The notes beneath the pieces are model-generated. The model was not told where the DNA came from. It saw nothing but the letters and a program-made list of their open reading frames with translations, and did no database searches. From assembly GCF_003026495.1 (NCBI RefSeq), contig NZ_PYMA01000002.1, positions 434,001 to 498,000 on the forward strand: DNA of 64,000 bases. The letters are read 5' to 3'. This document shows positions 17,123 to 25,732 of the stretch, piece after piece. A program made the translations under genes and the position numbers. Positions within the stretch are counted from its first letter, which is position 1, and each line of letters opens with the position of its first letter. The stretch comes from Photobacterium sanctipauli. GTDB lineage: Bacteria; Pseudomonadota; Gammaproteobacteria; Enterobacterales; Vibrionaceae.

Positions 17123-18673
17123 TCAATTTGTCTCTTGCTCAACGGCGAGCGTGATTGGCTGCTCCAGAAAAGGCGGTTTGTACTTCAAGTATTCTGCGTA
17201 TGAAATAGGCTTACTAAAGAAGTAGCCTTGCATCAGCCACACCCCTTTTGCCTGCAAATAGCTAACTTGCTCTTGGGTCTCAACCCCTTCCGCAATGAGT
17301 TTGAGCCCTGCATGCTTGCCAAACAGAATGATGGCATCAAGGATTTTTGATTTCATGTCATTGGTGCCGATGGTATCAATGAACATCTTATCGATTTTCA
17401 ATGTTTCTATAGGAAGCTCTTGTAAATAACTAAAGCCCCCGTAGCCAGTGCCAGCATCATCGAGCTTAACCATCACACCTTGTTGTCGTAGCCGGCTAAT
17501 TACAGCTTCCGCTTTCTTAAGGTCGGAGAACGGAGTACGTTCCGTTACTTCAAATGAAATGAAGGTGGCCGGTAGTTTATTGCGTTTAATGATTGTTAAA
17601 ACACCCTCTGCAAAGCTGTGGCTTTCAAGCATGGCGGGTGTGACGTTTAAGCTTAGGTAGGTGCCAGGCAGCTGTTGCAGCAGCTCTTTGCCTTTGGCGG
17701 TAACATCACTGATCAAGTACTGGGTTAAGTCATTGATTTGGCCGTTGTACTCTGCAATAGGAATAAACTGCTGCGGTGAGATCTGATCACCATTGGGCTT
17801 TTTCCAGCGCAGCAGCACCTCACTGCCTACCAGGTTGTTGGTCTTGGTGTTGATAATCGGCTGGAAGTAGGGGAGAAACTCTTTGCTCTTTAAACCTAAT
17901 GCGATTTGATCTTGTAGGGAACGCTCTGGGTTATTTCTTACGCCAAGCAATAGGCATAGTGAGAGCAAGATGGAAGCGATCAGGAGTTGGGCCTCGATGA
18001 GATCTTCGCGGACTATGTGCTTGATACCCTCAGAGGTAGCCAAAATGCTGATCAGGTAATGCTGGCTAAAGTGCTTGCTGGCAATAAACTGGTATTGCTC
18101 GCCGCTTGCTTGTGAATAAATAGGAATGTTCTCACCATTGTATTCCAGCACCATAGCAACACAGCCTGGGCAGGTCTCGCTATCAGTAAAGATATTCTGG
18201 AATGGTTCGGTGATCGTAATTAGCTGCGCTTCTGGGTGGCGAAAGGTGATTTTGATTCTGTGGTTGAAATAGGGCTCAACTGTATAGCGGTAGTTGCCCT
18301 TGTTAATTAGTTTTGCGTCAGACTTGGTAAACTCTTTAACCGAGCTTATTTCTTTACCGTAGATAGAGCAGCTAATGTTGTTGGTTTGTATTTCGATGAG
18401 CTGGATGACAACAGATTCTTCAATGGTGCTGCGCAGAGCGTTGAGATCGGCTTGCTTGCAGTTGAAATTCAATTGTGAGGCAAGCGTGTCGAGTTCATCA
18501 GCAATCGCAAGGTATCGGCCTTGGTAAAAGCTGTGTAGGTTATCCAAGCGTTTTGTGACATCTCGTTCAAACAGGCGCTCACTCAGCCAATTTGAGCTAA
18601 GTGCCAGAATAATGAGACCAAAAAGAAAGACGAATGAAGGAAAACGCCAGCGGAGCCAAAATGTGAGCTGCAT
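17123..18673 (-). CDS. c-di-GMP phosphodiesterase with periplasmic CSS-type sensor
   Basis: 516 residues. Two membrane spans (about 12-30 and 230-247) bracket a periplasmic domain. A cytoplasmic EAL domain (about 260-505) follows. Catalytic landmarks are largely intact: EVL for EAL, NVTP, EVTERTP, KLDDAGTGY, TLKIDKMFI and LIAEGVE, so c-di-GMP hydrolysis is expected. The periplasmic part has the two cysteines typical of CSS domains (NCKQADLNALR and NISCSIYG), which in E. coli PdeC are redox controlled. It also carries an extra CPGC motif (SETCPGCVAM), absent from the related gene at 25.7 kb. Confidence 0.88.
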   Translation of the reverse strand: MQLTFWLRWRFPSFVFLFGLIILALSSNWLSERLFERDVTKRLDNLHSFYQGRYLAIADELDTLASQLNFNCKQADLNALRSTIEESVVIQLIEIQTNNISCSIYGKEISSVKEFTKSDAKLINKGNYRYTVEPYFNHRIKITFRHPEAQLITITEPFQNIFTDSETCPGCVAMVLEYNGENIPIYSQASGEQYQFIASKHFSQHYLISILATSEGIKHIVREDLIEAQLLIASILLSLCLLLGVRNNPERSLQDQIALGLKSKEFLPYFQPIINTKTNNLVGSEVLLRWKKPNGDQISPQQFIPIAEYNGQINDLTQYLISDVTAKGKELLQQLPGTYLSLNVTPAMLESHSFAEGVLTIIKRNKLPATFISFEVTERTPFSDLKKAEAVISRLRQQGVMVKLDDAGTGYGGFSYLQELPIETLKIDKMFIDTIGTNDMKSKILDAIILFGKHAGLKLIAEGVETQEQVSYLQAKGVWLMQGYFFSKPISYAEYLKYKPPFLEQPITLAVEQETN

Positions 18674-18840
18674 GAAGCTTTTACTTTGTATGTATTATGA
18701 ACGGCCAAAGGCATATTGAAACATAAGTTGTGTGAATATTATAGTTTAAAAGCATAATTGCTCATGGCGAAAAATCCGCCGTGTAGCTAAGTGCCTGTCC
18801 TATAAGTAAGTAGAGAAAAATAGCTATTTGGATCTATAAG

Positions 18841-19230
18841 ATGTATAAAATATACATCATTAAGTTTGGAAGTCGTGAAGGTATGTTTTTGGTTAGGCTA
18901 ACGCCGGTTATATTGAGTTGTTGGTTATTGGCAGCGCATTTTTTACGTTTTGGTGGCATGATTCCATTCATTGTTTTGGTGCTCTTGCCCTTAGCACTTT
19001 TTGTTCGCCGGAAAGCGATACCTAAATTGATGTCTGCATTGTTGATATTGATGGCAGGGAAATGGCTGGTGGTGACCTATGAGATGATCACTGTTCGCTT
19101 GATGATGGGTGATGATTGGATAAGAATGTTATGCATCATGGGCGCTGTGGTCATTTTTACTTTGGTATCTGTATGTTGTTTCCAAAACGAAAGGGTAAGT
19201 GCTTACTACAGTTCGCCAAAACAGCATTAA
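18841..19230 (+). CDS. Small membrane protein of unknown function
   Basis: 129 residues with about four predicted spans (near 20-38, 40-52, 62-80 and 95-112), connected by short basic loops (VRRKAIPKL). The start may be ATG 18841 or ATG 18883 (MFLVRLTPVIL); the second gives a cleaner membrane protein but neither has a good ribosome binding site. I recognise no family. It precedes ribA by 290 bases, is divergent from the EAL gene, and shows no clear partner. Confidence 0.6.
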   Translation: MYKIYIIKFGSREGMFLVRLTPVILSCWLLAAHFLRFGGMIPFIVLVLLPLALFVRRKAIPKLMSALLILMAGKWLVVTYEMITVRLMMGDDWIRMLCIMGAVVIFTLVSVCCFQNERVSAYYSSPKQH

Positions 19231-19520
19231 TCTAGCAGTTGTATTTTTGTTATGTTATAACGTTTCATGGTGCAGCTTAACAGATTATTTTTCCTAAATA
19301 TCCTATCGAGGTGCTTAGACGCTGTTTTAGTGTAATAATTTTAGATATCATCTAGCAAAAGTGTCATATCTATTGGCAACAAGGTGCTTAGCAGCATTGC
19401 TGATTAGGTTTAGATTAAAGAATATTCGCCACAGTTAAGCGCATTCTTTGTTATTTATAGAGTATTGAGTGAATAATCAAAGGTTGCGCTTGCACGGCAG
19501 CAGAAGTACTTAGGAACAAC

Positions 19521-20120
19521 ATGGTAAATGTAAGGGCGCGAGTGCCTTTTAAAGTTGGCTTGAAAAGTAATATTTCAGCAGATCTTCTATCATTCAATGA
19601 GCTTGAGTCGGGCAAAGAGCACGTCGCCTTGGTTTTCCGAGACGCGGATAAGCGTAATGAGGCGCCATTGGTACGCATGCACTCAGAGTGCTTGACCGGT
19701 GATGTTTTCCACTCATCACGTTGTGACTGCGGCGAGCAGCTAGACGAAACTATCGAGAAGATGGGTGAAGAAGGCGGTATCTTGTTATACTTGCGTCAAG
19801 AAGGGCGTGGTATTGGCTTGTACAACAAAATCGATGCTTATGAGCTACAGAGCCAAGGCATGAACACCTATGAAGCGAATAATCACCTTGGCTTTGGTGA
19901 TGATCTTCGCGATTTCACCGAAGCAGCTCAGATGCTAAAGGCGTTGGGGATGACTCAGATCCGCCTTATCACGAACAACCCGAAAAAAATCCGAGAGTTG
20001 GAAGAGCTAGGCATTAGCATTACTGAAGTGGTTGGTACTAAGGCGCACGTTAAAGACGGTAATGAAAATTACCTGAAAACGAAAGCGAGTCACGGTAAAC
20101 ACCGTTTCCATTTTGATTAA
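19521..20120 (+). CDS. ribA: GTP cyclohydrolase II, first step of riboflavin synthesis
   Basis: 199 residues, the usual length for a stand-alone RibA. It converts GTP to 2,5-diamino-6-ribosylamino-4(3H)-pyrimidinone 5'-phosphate, formate and pyrophosphate. The zinc site is complete (Cys57, Cys68, Cys70 in [18 protein letters not shown]), followed by [10 protein letters not shown] and the catalytic region [12 protein letters not shown], then TNNPKK. TAGGA lies 6 bases before the ATG. I see no FMN riboswitch in the 290-base leader. The gene stands alone and ends in a bidirectional terminator. Confidence 0.95.
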   Translation: MVNVRARVPFKVGLKSNISADLLSFNELESGKEHVALVFRDADKRNEAPLVRMHSECLTGDVFHSSRCDCGEQLDETIEKMGEEGGILLYLRQEGRGIGLYNKIDAYELQSQGMNTYEANNHLGFGDDLRDFTEAAQMLKALGMTQIRLITNNPKKIRELEELGISITEVVGTKAHVKDGNENYLKTKASHGKHRFHFD

Positions 20121-20162
20121 TCGTGCTTAGCCAGGCTGAGTAAGAATAACAGTCGCAATCTA

Positions 20163-20198
20163 ATAAAAACGCCCTGATCATAGTCAGGGCGTTTTTAT
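20163..20198. terminator. Bidirectional terminator after ribA
   Basis: AAAAACGCCCTGA pairs with TCAGGGCGTTTTTAT over a 6-nt loop between convergent ribA and the SnoaL-like gene. Confidence 0.9.
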
Positions 20199-20237
20199 AT
20201 CTGATTGTTTTTATTACAAGTGTCTACTGTTACTTTG

Positions 20238-20621
20238 TTAGCGCTCGCCTTGAACTTCAAAGTCATCGTAGGCCAACTTGGCAGTACCATCGTCTTGCAA
20301 TTCCCAATGCTCTTCATGAACCACGCCGAATGCTTTGTTCATTGTCCACTTTGAGCGAAGGATATAGCAGGTATCACTCTTCTTTTCCCATGTCGTTTCT
20401 TGGTAATCGACATCCTTATATCCAGAATCAATGATGTTTTGCCAAAAAGCCTGAATCTCTTCTGTGCCGTTAAACGTACCGAAAGGGCGGGCATGCATTG
20501 TGGTGTCTGATTGGTATTGCTCAGCACACCCCTTGGCATCTTGCTTGTTGAACGCCTGCTGCCAGTTTTTGATACCGGTTAAAAATGCTTCTGGTACTTG
20601 TGCTGTTGGGATGGTTTCCAT
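20238..20621 (-). CDS. SnoaL/NTF2-like small protein
   Basis: 127 residues with the cone-shaped NTF2/SnoaL pattern: an N-terminal helix (WQQAFNKQDAKGCAEQYQSDTTMHARPFG), GTEEIQAFWQNIID in the middle, and beta-strands ending in LAYDDFEVQ. Proteins of this fold act as small isomerases, cyclases or ligand binders, and many are of unknown role. No signal peptide. It is divergent from a LysR regulator 114 bases away, which by the usual LysR arrangement may control it. The substrate is unknown. Confidence 0.7.
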   Translation of the reverse strand: METIPTAQVPEAFLTGIKNWQQAFNKQDAKGCAEQYQSDTTMHARPFGTFNGTEEIQAFWQNIIDSGYKDVDYQETTWEKKSDTCYILRSKWTMNKAFGVVHEEHWELQDDGTAKLAYDDFEVQGER

Positions 20622-20735
20622 TTGCTTATCTCACCGTTCGTCAATGTGTTTTTGTTGATATAAGCATAAAAGACAAATTAGAGAAGAAAAATAAAGTAAT
20701 ATGTAAATACTGTTTAGTTAAATCAAACAATCGAT

Positions 20736-21647
20736 ATGAATTACTTAAGGCACATGGCGGTGTTTACCAAAGTGGTCGAAAAAGGGTCGATCAGTGCAGC
20801 GGCAGAAGATTTGAGTTTGTCGAAGTCGGTGATCAGCCAACATTTAAAATCGCTTGAAAGTGAGCTTGGGATAACGTTGCTGGTTCGTACAACCCGCCGC
20901 CAGACATTAACACCGGCGGGTACTGCCTTTTATGAAAAGTGCCAGCAGATGAATCAACTTGCCCATGAAGCTTGGGAAGAAGCCAAAGAAAGCCAGTTAA
21001 CGCCAACTGGCACAGTCACCATCACCGCACCTCATGCGTTAATGAGCAATATTGTTGCCCCCGCGATAGGGGAGTTAGTGTCGGTTTATCCAGCGATTGT
21101 TCCGCACCTTATTGCTGACGATGGCCGGTTGGATCTTATTGAGCACAGCATTGATTTTGCGATCAGGGTGGGGGATTCCCCGTCAAGCAGTTACAAACAA
21201 CGCCGGTTAGGGCAGTTTCGTGATGTATTATGCGCCTCACCTGCTTACTTGACCCGTTTAAAGAAGCCTTTCAGCTTTGGAGATGGCTTGGCAGATGAGC
21301 TACCAAAGTGTGATTACGTGGCGAATGTTTGGCAAGGCAAATACGTCGTGCACCAGTTGTTTCACCCGGCCCGAACTGATGCAGTGACGGCTGTTTTGCA
21401 TCCCACCCGATTTGCTGATTCGCTCCCTACGACCCTGTCATTAATTGAAGCAGGGGCAGGGATAGGGATTGTACCTGAATTCGTTTATGAGCCATTGGCG
21501 CTTGAAGGTAGGTTAAAGCCAGTTGTTGACGGCGTTTACTTAATGCCAACCAACGTATACGCGATTCACGCTTTTCAATCCTCGCTACCATTGTTGGTTC
21601 GTTTGTGTATTGATGCTATAGAAGCAAGGTTGGCAACAAAAGCATAA
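20736..21647 (+). CDS. LysR-family transcriptional regulator
   Basis: 303 residues. An N-terminal winged helix-turn-helix (about 1-60) reads MAVFTKVVEKGSISAAAEDL then SKSVISQHLKSLESELG, followed by a periplasmic-binding-protein-like effector domain (about 90-295) with the usual IEAGAGIGIVPEF near residue 250. It belongs to the CrgA/DmlR-like branch in general appearance. It is divergent from the SnoaL-like gene and upstream of emrD in the same direction. A perfect palindrome with LysR-type T-N11-A spacing lies between this gene and emrD at 21757-21775, making emrD a second possible target. Confidence 0.88.
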   Translation: MNYLRHMAVFTKVVEKGSISAAAEDLSLSKSVISQHLKSLESELGITLLVRTTRRQTLTPAGTAFYEKCQQMNQLAHEAWEEAKESQLTPTGTVTITAPHALMSNIVAPAIGELVSVYPAIVPHLIADDGRLDLIEHSIDFAIRVGDSPSSSYKQRRLGQFRDVLCASPAYLTRLKKPFSFGDGLADELPKCDYVANVWQGKYVVHQLFHPARTDAVTAVLHPTRFADSLPTTLSLIEAGAGIGIVPEFVYEPLALEGRLKPVVDGVYLMPTNVYAIHAFQSSLPLLVRLCIDAIEARLATKA

Positions 21648-21756
21648 ATTATGCTCAATTCGGCTTTGCATAAAGTACGGTTCATTGCTCACGCGCTCTC
21701 TGTGCAAAGCCATCAATACATTAGCTGGTTATATTCAATTTCCCTTTATCTATTTT
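21648..21756. other. Start of the emrD upstream region, no gene
   Basis: The 357 bases between lysR and emrD hold no supported gene. An open frame at 21685-21900 has no ribosome binding site and an unlikely composition. The notable structure is the palindrome listed separately. Confidence 0.4.
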
Positions 21757-21775
21757 GCATTAGATAATCTAATGC
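21757..21775. promoter_or_regulatory. Perfect 19-bp palindrome, likely operator
   Basis: GCATTAGATAATCTAATGC is a perfect 9-bp inverted repeat around one central base. It contains TTAGATAATCTAA, which fits the LysR T-N11-A rule. It lies 230 bases before emrD and 110 bases after lysR. No copy is seen in the lysR/SnoaL divergent promoter. Confidence 0.55.
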
Positions 21776-22004
21776 TTTTCATAATTAAGTATCGTGCTTG
21801 TTTGTATGATATTTGCTTGCCTGAAATGCTGATGCGCTTTACTATCCTTTCGCCCCAAATGGTTGTTATTGTTGCTTGCTCTCTATTTTTCGGGGTTTAA
21901 TGTCAATATGTTATGATTGTTTGGTTTTTTATTCTTTGTGGCGGTGGCTTTTCTGCTAAATAACCACCTTTAACTTTATATTATTCTGTGTTGAGGATTT
22001 CGCT

Positions 22005-23216
22005 GTGGAACAGAAATCGTCTTCTGCTCGCTTGGCAAAATTGTTATTTTTAGTAATCATTTTGGCTGCTGTCGGTCAAATGACACAAACCATGTATGTG
22101 CCTGCTATTCCGGCAATGTCGGCATATTTTTCAGTAGAGTCTGCTTACTTGCAGGCGGTTATGGCTGCTTACTTGATCCCATATGGACTGTCGCAGTTTA
22201 TTTATGGCCCGATGTCAGATCGCATTGGTCGTCGCCCGGTGATTTTAATCGGTATGGCGATATTTCTTGTCGGGGCGGTTGGTGCGCTACTCGCACCGAG
22301 CTTTGAATGGTTTTTGGTTGCCAGTTTTGTTCAGGGAACCGGTACGGGTTGCAGCGGTGCAATGTGCCGTACAGTTACCCGAGACTGCTATGAAGGGGCA
22401 GAACTTCATCGTGCGAACAGCCTAGTGAGCATGGGGGTGATATTTTCTCCGCTACTTGCGCCAGTGCTTGGCGGGTTTTTATCGGCAGAATTTAATTGGC
22501 AGGCAAGTTATGTATTTTTGCTGGTATTCGGTGCAATTGTAACGGTCGCAATGCTGTTTATGTTCAGTGAAACATTACCCGTAGAGCACCGTCGACATGA
22601 GCGAGTTTGGGTGAGCTATCGGTATGTATTAGGCAACCGCCGTTTCCAGGCTTATGTATTGTGCTTGATCGCCACGTTTGCAGGTATTGCCGTGTTTGAA
22701 GCAGCTGCTGGGGTATTACTGGGTAGTGTGCTAAAGCTTGATCCTAAAACAGTGAGTTGGTTGTTTGTGCTTCCTTTGCCTGGTTACCTTGCGGGCGCAT
22801 GGTTGTCGGCGGCACTGGCAAAGCAGCTTGGCAACACACGTGTGATGTACCTTGGAATGATGGCAATTGCTGCAGGTGCGATTGCTATTCTTATCCCTGG
22901 CATGGCTGGCTTAGTGACAGTGAATTCACTGATAGGCGGGGCTTTTGTATACTTCATCGGTGCAGGTGTACTCTTTCCGGCTGCCACAACCGCAGCAATA
23001 CAGCCGTTTCCGCAACACGCTGGAACAGCCGGTGCAGTACTTGGCGGGTTGCAAAACCTTGGCGCCGGTATAGCGACATTAGCGGCATCATTTATGCGAG
23101 CGGAAGATCAATATAGTCTGGGAGCGGTCATGAGTGTTATGGCTATATTGGTGTTATTTAGCTTATTCTTGGTTTACCGCAGCAATCAGCATGACACGCC
23201 AGTTTTAGCTCAGTAA
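22005..23216 (+). CDS. emrD: EmrD-type multidrug efflux transporter (MFS)
   Basis: 403 residues with 12 membrane spans, a drug/proton antiporter of the inner membrane. It follows E. coli EmrD closely in several places: VGQMTQTMYVPAIPAM at the first helix, YGPMSDRIGRRPVIL in the helix 2-3 loop (the MFS signature), and PFPQHAGTAGAVLGGLQNLG near residue 340. The start codon is GTG 22005 with GAGGA 8 bases before it. A strong terminator follows. It may be controlled by the LysR regulator upstream through the palindrome at 21757. Confidence 0.88.
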   Translation: MEQKSSSARLAKLLFLVIILAAVGQMTQTMYVPAIPAMSAYFSVESAYLQAVMAAYLIPYGLSQFIYGPMSDRIGRRPVILIGMAIFLVGAVGALLAPSFEWFLVASFVQGTGTGCSGAMCRTVTRDCYEGAELHRANSLVSMGVIFSPLLAPVLGGFLSAEFNWQASYVFLLVFGAIVTVAMLFMFSETLPVEHRRHERVWVSYRYVLGNRRFQAYVLCLIATFAGIAVFEAAAGVLLGSVLKLDPKTVSWLFVLPLPGYLAGAWLSAALAKQLGNTRVMYLGMMAIAAGAIAILIPGMAGLVTVNSLIGGAFVYFIGAGVLFPAATTAAIQPFPQHAGTAGAVLGGLQNLGAGIATLAASFMRAEDQYSLGAVMSVMAILVLFSLFLVYRSNQHDTPVLAQ

Positions 23217-23236
23217 TTGCCGGCCAAGTAGGAAAA

Positions 23237-23268
23237 AGGCGAAGCAGGATACACTGCTTCGCTTTTTT
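23237..23268 (+). terminator. Terminator after emrD
   Basis: GCGAAGCAG pairs with CTGCTTCGC over a 6-nt loop, followed by six T. Confidence 0.9.
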
Positions 23269-23292
23269 AGTTTTAATTCTTGTGGAACCCGT

Positions 23293-23315
23293 ACCTTTAA
23301 GTCGCTTGGGTATAT
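23293..23315 (+). repeat. Dispersed 23-bp repeat, copy 1
   Basis: ACCTTTAAGTCGCTTGGGTA and the following TAT match three other copies in this window (32486, 43867, 45442). The shared core is TTGAAGTnnCTTGGGTATA. This copy has TTTAAGT. It is intergenic between emrD and the chemoreceptor. Confidence 0.65.
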
Positions 23316-23480
23316 ATTTTATTTTGCTGAATAAGTGTCATAGAAACACTTTGTTGCTGTTAGCGTGAATTAATAATTGTTATTTCTGCTCTATATCATT
23401 TTGATTATTAGGAAACTATTTTAAATTAGCAGTGAAACACCGCTTTGCCCTACAAAGTAAATCAAGGATATAGATAACCG

Positions 23481-24566
23481 ATGTTAATTTTAAAAACACA
23501 TCATAATAAAATAATCAATCAACTTGATACCGAACACAAACAGGATTCACATCGTCTACAGTTACAAATTGATGCATTGAAAGAGGAATTAGCGCATTCC
23601 AAAAAGGAAAATGAGCGCATTAATGGCGATCTTATGATCTTTTCTGCATTATCGCACCATCAACTACAAGGCTTTCGATTGCTTGATGATATTCGTGCCA
23701 GTTTAATTAATAGTGCAGAGAACCTTCATGAAGAAGATAAACAACTCTCAGAGCTGACTAATATTTTTGCCCAAACCCGAAATGCTATTTCTAAACTTGA
23801 TGAATGCAGTCATATGATTGTTGAACAAGCTGAAAGAAGCAGGGAGTTGATTGGTACATTGGATCAATCAGCAACAGGTATTCACAAGTTTCTTGAAGTG
23901 ATCAGGAATATCTCGGATCAAACAAACTTATTGGCGTTGAATGCAGCAATCGAGGCAGCACGAGCCGGTGAGAGTGGCCGTGGCTTTGCTGTGGTGGCCG
24001 ATGAAGTTCGCAGCCTTGCTGCCACCAGTGCAGAAGCGAGCACGAACATTGATACGCTGGTTACCGATGTTATTGGCATGACGTCGGGAATCAAGACAGC
24101 GAACAGTGAGAACATAGTCAGCGTGGAAGATGTTTCAGCTAGCAATACTCAAATTCGTGCCGTTATAGAAGAAGTGCTTGAATCGAGTAACAAAATGCAG
24201 AAGGTGATTGAGCAGTCTGCGGTTAGGGCTTTTCTGGAAACAGTGAAACTCGATCATGCTGTATGGAAAAATAACGTTTATATTCGGATCGCAAACAATG
24301 ATGTCGGTTCGGTAAATACACACAAGGAATGCCGATTGGGCAAGTGGTATTTTGAAGGGGCAGGCTACGAGTATTATCGTCAATACCCGGCATTTGCCAA
24401 AATTGATGAGCCACACCGATTGGTGCATGAGATGGGGCAGATGGCACTGGATGCCAAAAGCCATGGTGACAGCCATGCCTTGCTCGCTGCTACTGAGGCG
24501 ATGGAAAAGGTCAGTACAGAGGTTGTTGCGCTAGTGGATGAGCTCATTGAGCAAGCTTGCCAGTAA
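23481..24566 (+). CDS. Soluble chemoreceptor-like protein with CZB zinc domain
   Basis: 361 residues and no membrane span. An N-terminal coiled coil (about 5-60) leads into a short methyl-accepting signalling domain whose hairpin tip reads [20 protein letters not shown] (about 140-160), the CheA/CheW contact region. From about 246 a C-terminal CZB domain carries the zinc ligands: the histidine in LDHAVWK, the cysteine in HKECRLGKW and the histidine in [11 protein letters not shown] receptors sense zinc and, in Helicobacter TlpD, hypochlorous acid. It is a cytoplasmic receptor without a dedicated neighbour, flanked upstream by an AT-rich leader. Confidence 0.88.
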   Translation: MLILKTHHNKIINQLDTEHKQDSHRLQLQIDALKEELAHSKKENERINGDLMIFSALSHHQLQGFRLLDDIRASLINSAENLHEEDKQLSELTNIFAQTRNAISKLDECSHMIVEQAERSRELIGTLDQSATGIHKFLEVIRNISDQTNLLALNAAIEAARAGESGRGFAVVADEVRSLAATSAEASTNIDTLVTDVIGMTSGIKTANSENIVSVEDVSASNTQIRAVIEEVLESSNKMQKVIEQSAVRAFLETVKLDHAVWKNNVYIRIANNDVGSVNTHKECRLGKWYFEGAGYEYYRQYPAFAKIDEPHRLVHEMGQMALDAKSHGDSHALLAATEAMEKVSTEVVALVDELIEQACQ

Positions 24567-24637
24567 GATAACCGGACAAAAGGCTTGAGCGCTTATACGG
24601 CATTGCTCGGCCTTGGCGTTAAACCTTGGCGCATGAA

Positions 24638-24668
24638 CAAAGGAGGTGACGATATCACCTCCTTGTTA
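24638..24668 (-). terminator. Terminator after yciU
   Basis: AACAAAGGAGGTGA and TCACCTCCTTGTT form a near-perfect stem over a 4-5 nt loop, followed on the minus strand by TTTGTT. Confidence 0.8.
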
Positions 24669-24674
24669 ATTGAA

Positions 24675-25001
24675 TTAGTCGCGTTTCCAGAGGATGTGAC
24701 AAAACTTGTTGTCAGGGTCACGGCTAACCAGCAGGCGAGCAAAAACGTCATCAAGCTCGTCGTTTTCCTCGTTAACTAGACCAACACGAATTTCCGCGTA
24801 CACTTCTTTGTCTACATCAAAGCCAACATGACCTGCCCAGTCGTCTTTGGTTTCAACTAACTCAGCAGCACCACGCTCGTCAAACTGCATCGTGAACAGT
24901 AGGACATCAGCAGGCTCAAGGTTGTCAGCAGCCATCTCAAGGAAGATATCGTATGCTGCATCAATTGCGTCGTCGTAAGAAATTAGGTTTGGTGTTTCCA
25001 T
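24675..25001 (-). CDS. yciU: YciU/HI1450 family acidic protein (putative DNA mimic)
   Basis: 108 residues, strongly acidic. It matches E. coli YciU and Haemophilus HI1450 (UPF0263): AYDIFLEMAADNLEPADVLLFTMQFDERGAAEL near the start, then DDWAGHVGFDVD, and the C-terminal NDELDDVFARLLVSRDPDNKFCHILW. HI1450 has been proposed to mimic double-stranded DNA by its surface charge and to bind HU-type proteins; the cellular role remains uncertain. It is monocistronic. Confidence 0.9.
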   Translation of the reverse strand: METPNLISYDDAIDAAYDIFLEMAADNLEPADVLLFTMQFDERGAAELVETKDDWAGHVGFDVDKEVYAEIRVGLVNEENDELDDVFARLLVSRDPDNKFCHILWKRD

Positions 25002-25064
25002 GAATTACATCTGTCTCTGATTGAGTGAAGAGACAGTATAACGATTGGGGATTGAAAGGGGTAC

Positions 25065-25088
25065 AAAAAAGGGCAAGTTGCCTTGCCC
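25065..25088 (-). terminator. Terminator after efpL
   Basis: On the minus strand GGGCAAG pairs with CTTGCCC around a short loop and is followed by TTTTTTG. Confidence 0.85.
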
Positions 25089-25115
25089 TCAGTATGGTTT
25101 GATGCCGACAGCTAA

Positions 25116-25685
25116 TTAATCAGCGCGGCTCATGAAGCGGCGTTCTTGAACGTTGATTTTTACTTTTTCGCCAGTAGAAATGTACTCCGGAACCTGAACA
25201 GTCAGGCCGGTTGCAAAGCGAGCTGGCTTAGTACGCGCAGAAGCAGACGCGCCTTTGATGGACGGATCGGTTTCTTCGATTACCATTTCAACTGACGCTG
25301 GTAGCTCAAGGCCGATACCTTTCTCATCGACAGCAAGGACGACCAAACCTTGGATGTCTTCATTGATGAAGAGTAGTTCTTCTTCGATATCTGCCTTATT
25401 GAAGGTGTATTGGGTATAGTCTTCTACATCCATGAAGATGTACTCGTCACCGTCAATGTATGAAAAAGTTGCAACGCGGCGTGACAGGTCGACTGAGTCT
25501 AGCATGTCGTCGCCCTTGAATCGCTCTTCAACTTTAAGGCCGGTTGCTACGTCACGAAAGCGCATTTTGTAAAGCGTTGATGCACCACGAGCACTTGGGC
25601 TCTGAACATCAATATCTTTTACCAGTAACAGTTTACCGTTGTGCTCCACAGCGGCGCCTTTTTTAATTTCACTAGCTTTTGGCAT
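25116..25685 (-). CDS. yeiP: EF-P-like translation factor EfpL (YeiP)
   Basis: 189 residues, aligning along its length with E. coli Yei[21 protein letters not shown] at the start and ERRFMSRAD at the end. It has three beta-barrel domains mimicking tRNA, entering the ribosome E site to relieve stalling at proline-rich and some other sequences. The tip loop reads SPSARGAST, with Arg33 where canonical EF-P carries the modified lysine or arginine. The extended loop is typical of EfpL, which works without modification. No modification gene (epmA, earP) is adjacent. Confidence 0.95.
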   Translation of the reverse strand: MPKASEIKKGAAVEHNGKLLLVKDIDVQSPSARGASTLYKMRFRDVATGLKVEERFKGDDMLDSVDLSRRVATFSYIDGDEYIFMDVEDYTQYTFNKADIEEELLFINEDIQGLVVLAVDEKGIGLELPASVEMVIEETDPSIKGASASARTKPARFATGLTVQVPEYISTGEKVKINVQERRFMSRAD

Positions 25686-25732
25686 AATTTAAGATCTTAT
25701 CGTTAGGTAAAAACCGGAAGTTATCACGGTTG

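Noticed and set aside
19249..19270. Zur-like sequence TTATGTTATAACGTTTC upstream of ribA
   Set aside because: It contains GTTATAAC but lacks the symmetrical arms of a Zur box and lies about 260 bases before ribA, which is not an established Zur target. Too weak to list.
19309..19391. AGGTGCTTAG twice upstream of ribA, 73 bases apart
   Set aside because: Only ten bases long and not at helical spacing; could occur by chance.
19231..19520. FMN riboswitch sought upstream of ribA
   Set aside because: None of the conserved RFN blocks is present in the leader, and no terminator-antiterminator pair is seen.
20585..20857. 90-codon frame overlapping the start of the LysR gene
   Set aside because: It overlaps the helix-turn-helix coding part of lysR in another frame and spans the divergent promoter. 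A shadow frame.
21685..21900. 71-codon open frame between lysR and emrD
   Set aside because: It lacks a ribosome binding site, starts with a rare codon, and its translation looks like random AT-rich DNA. It also covers the palindrome at 21757.
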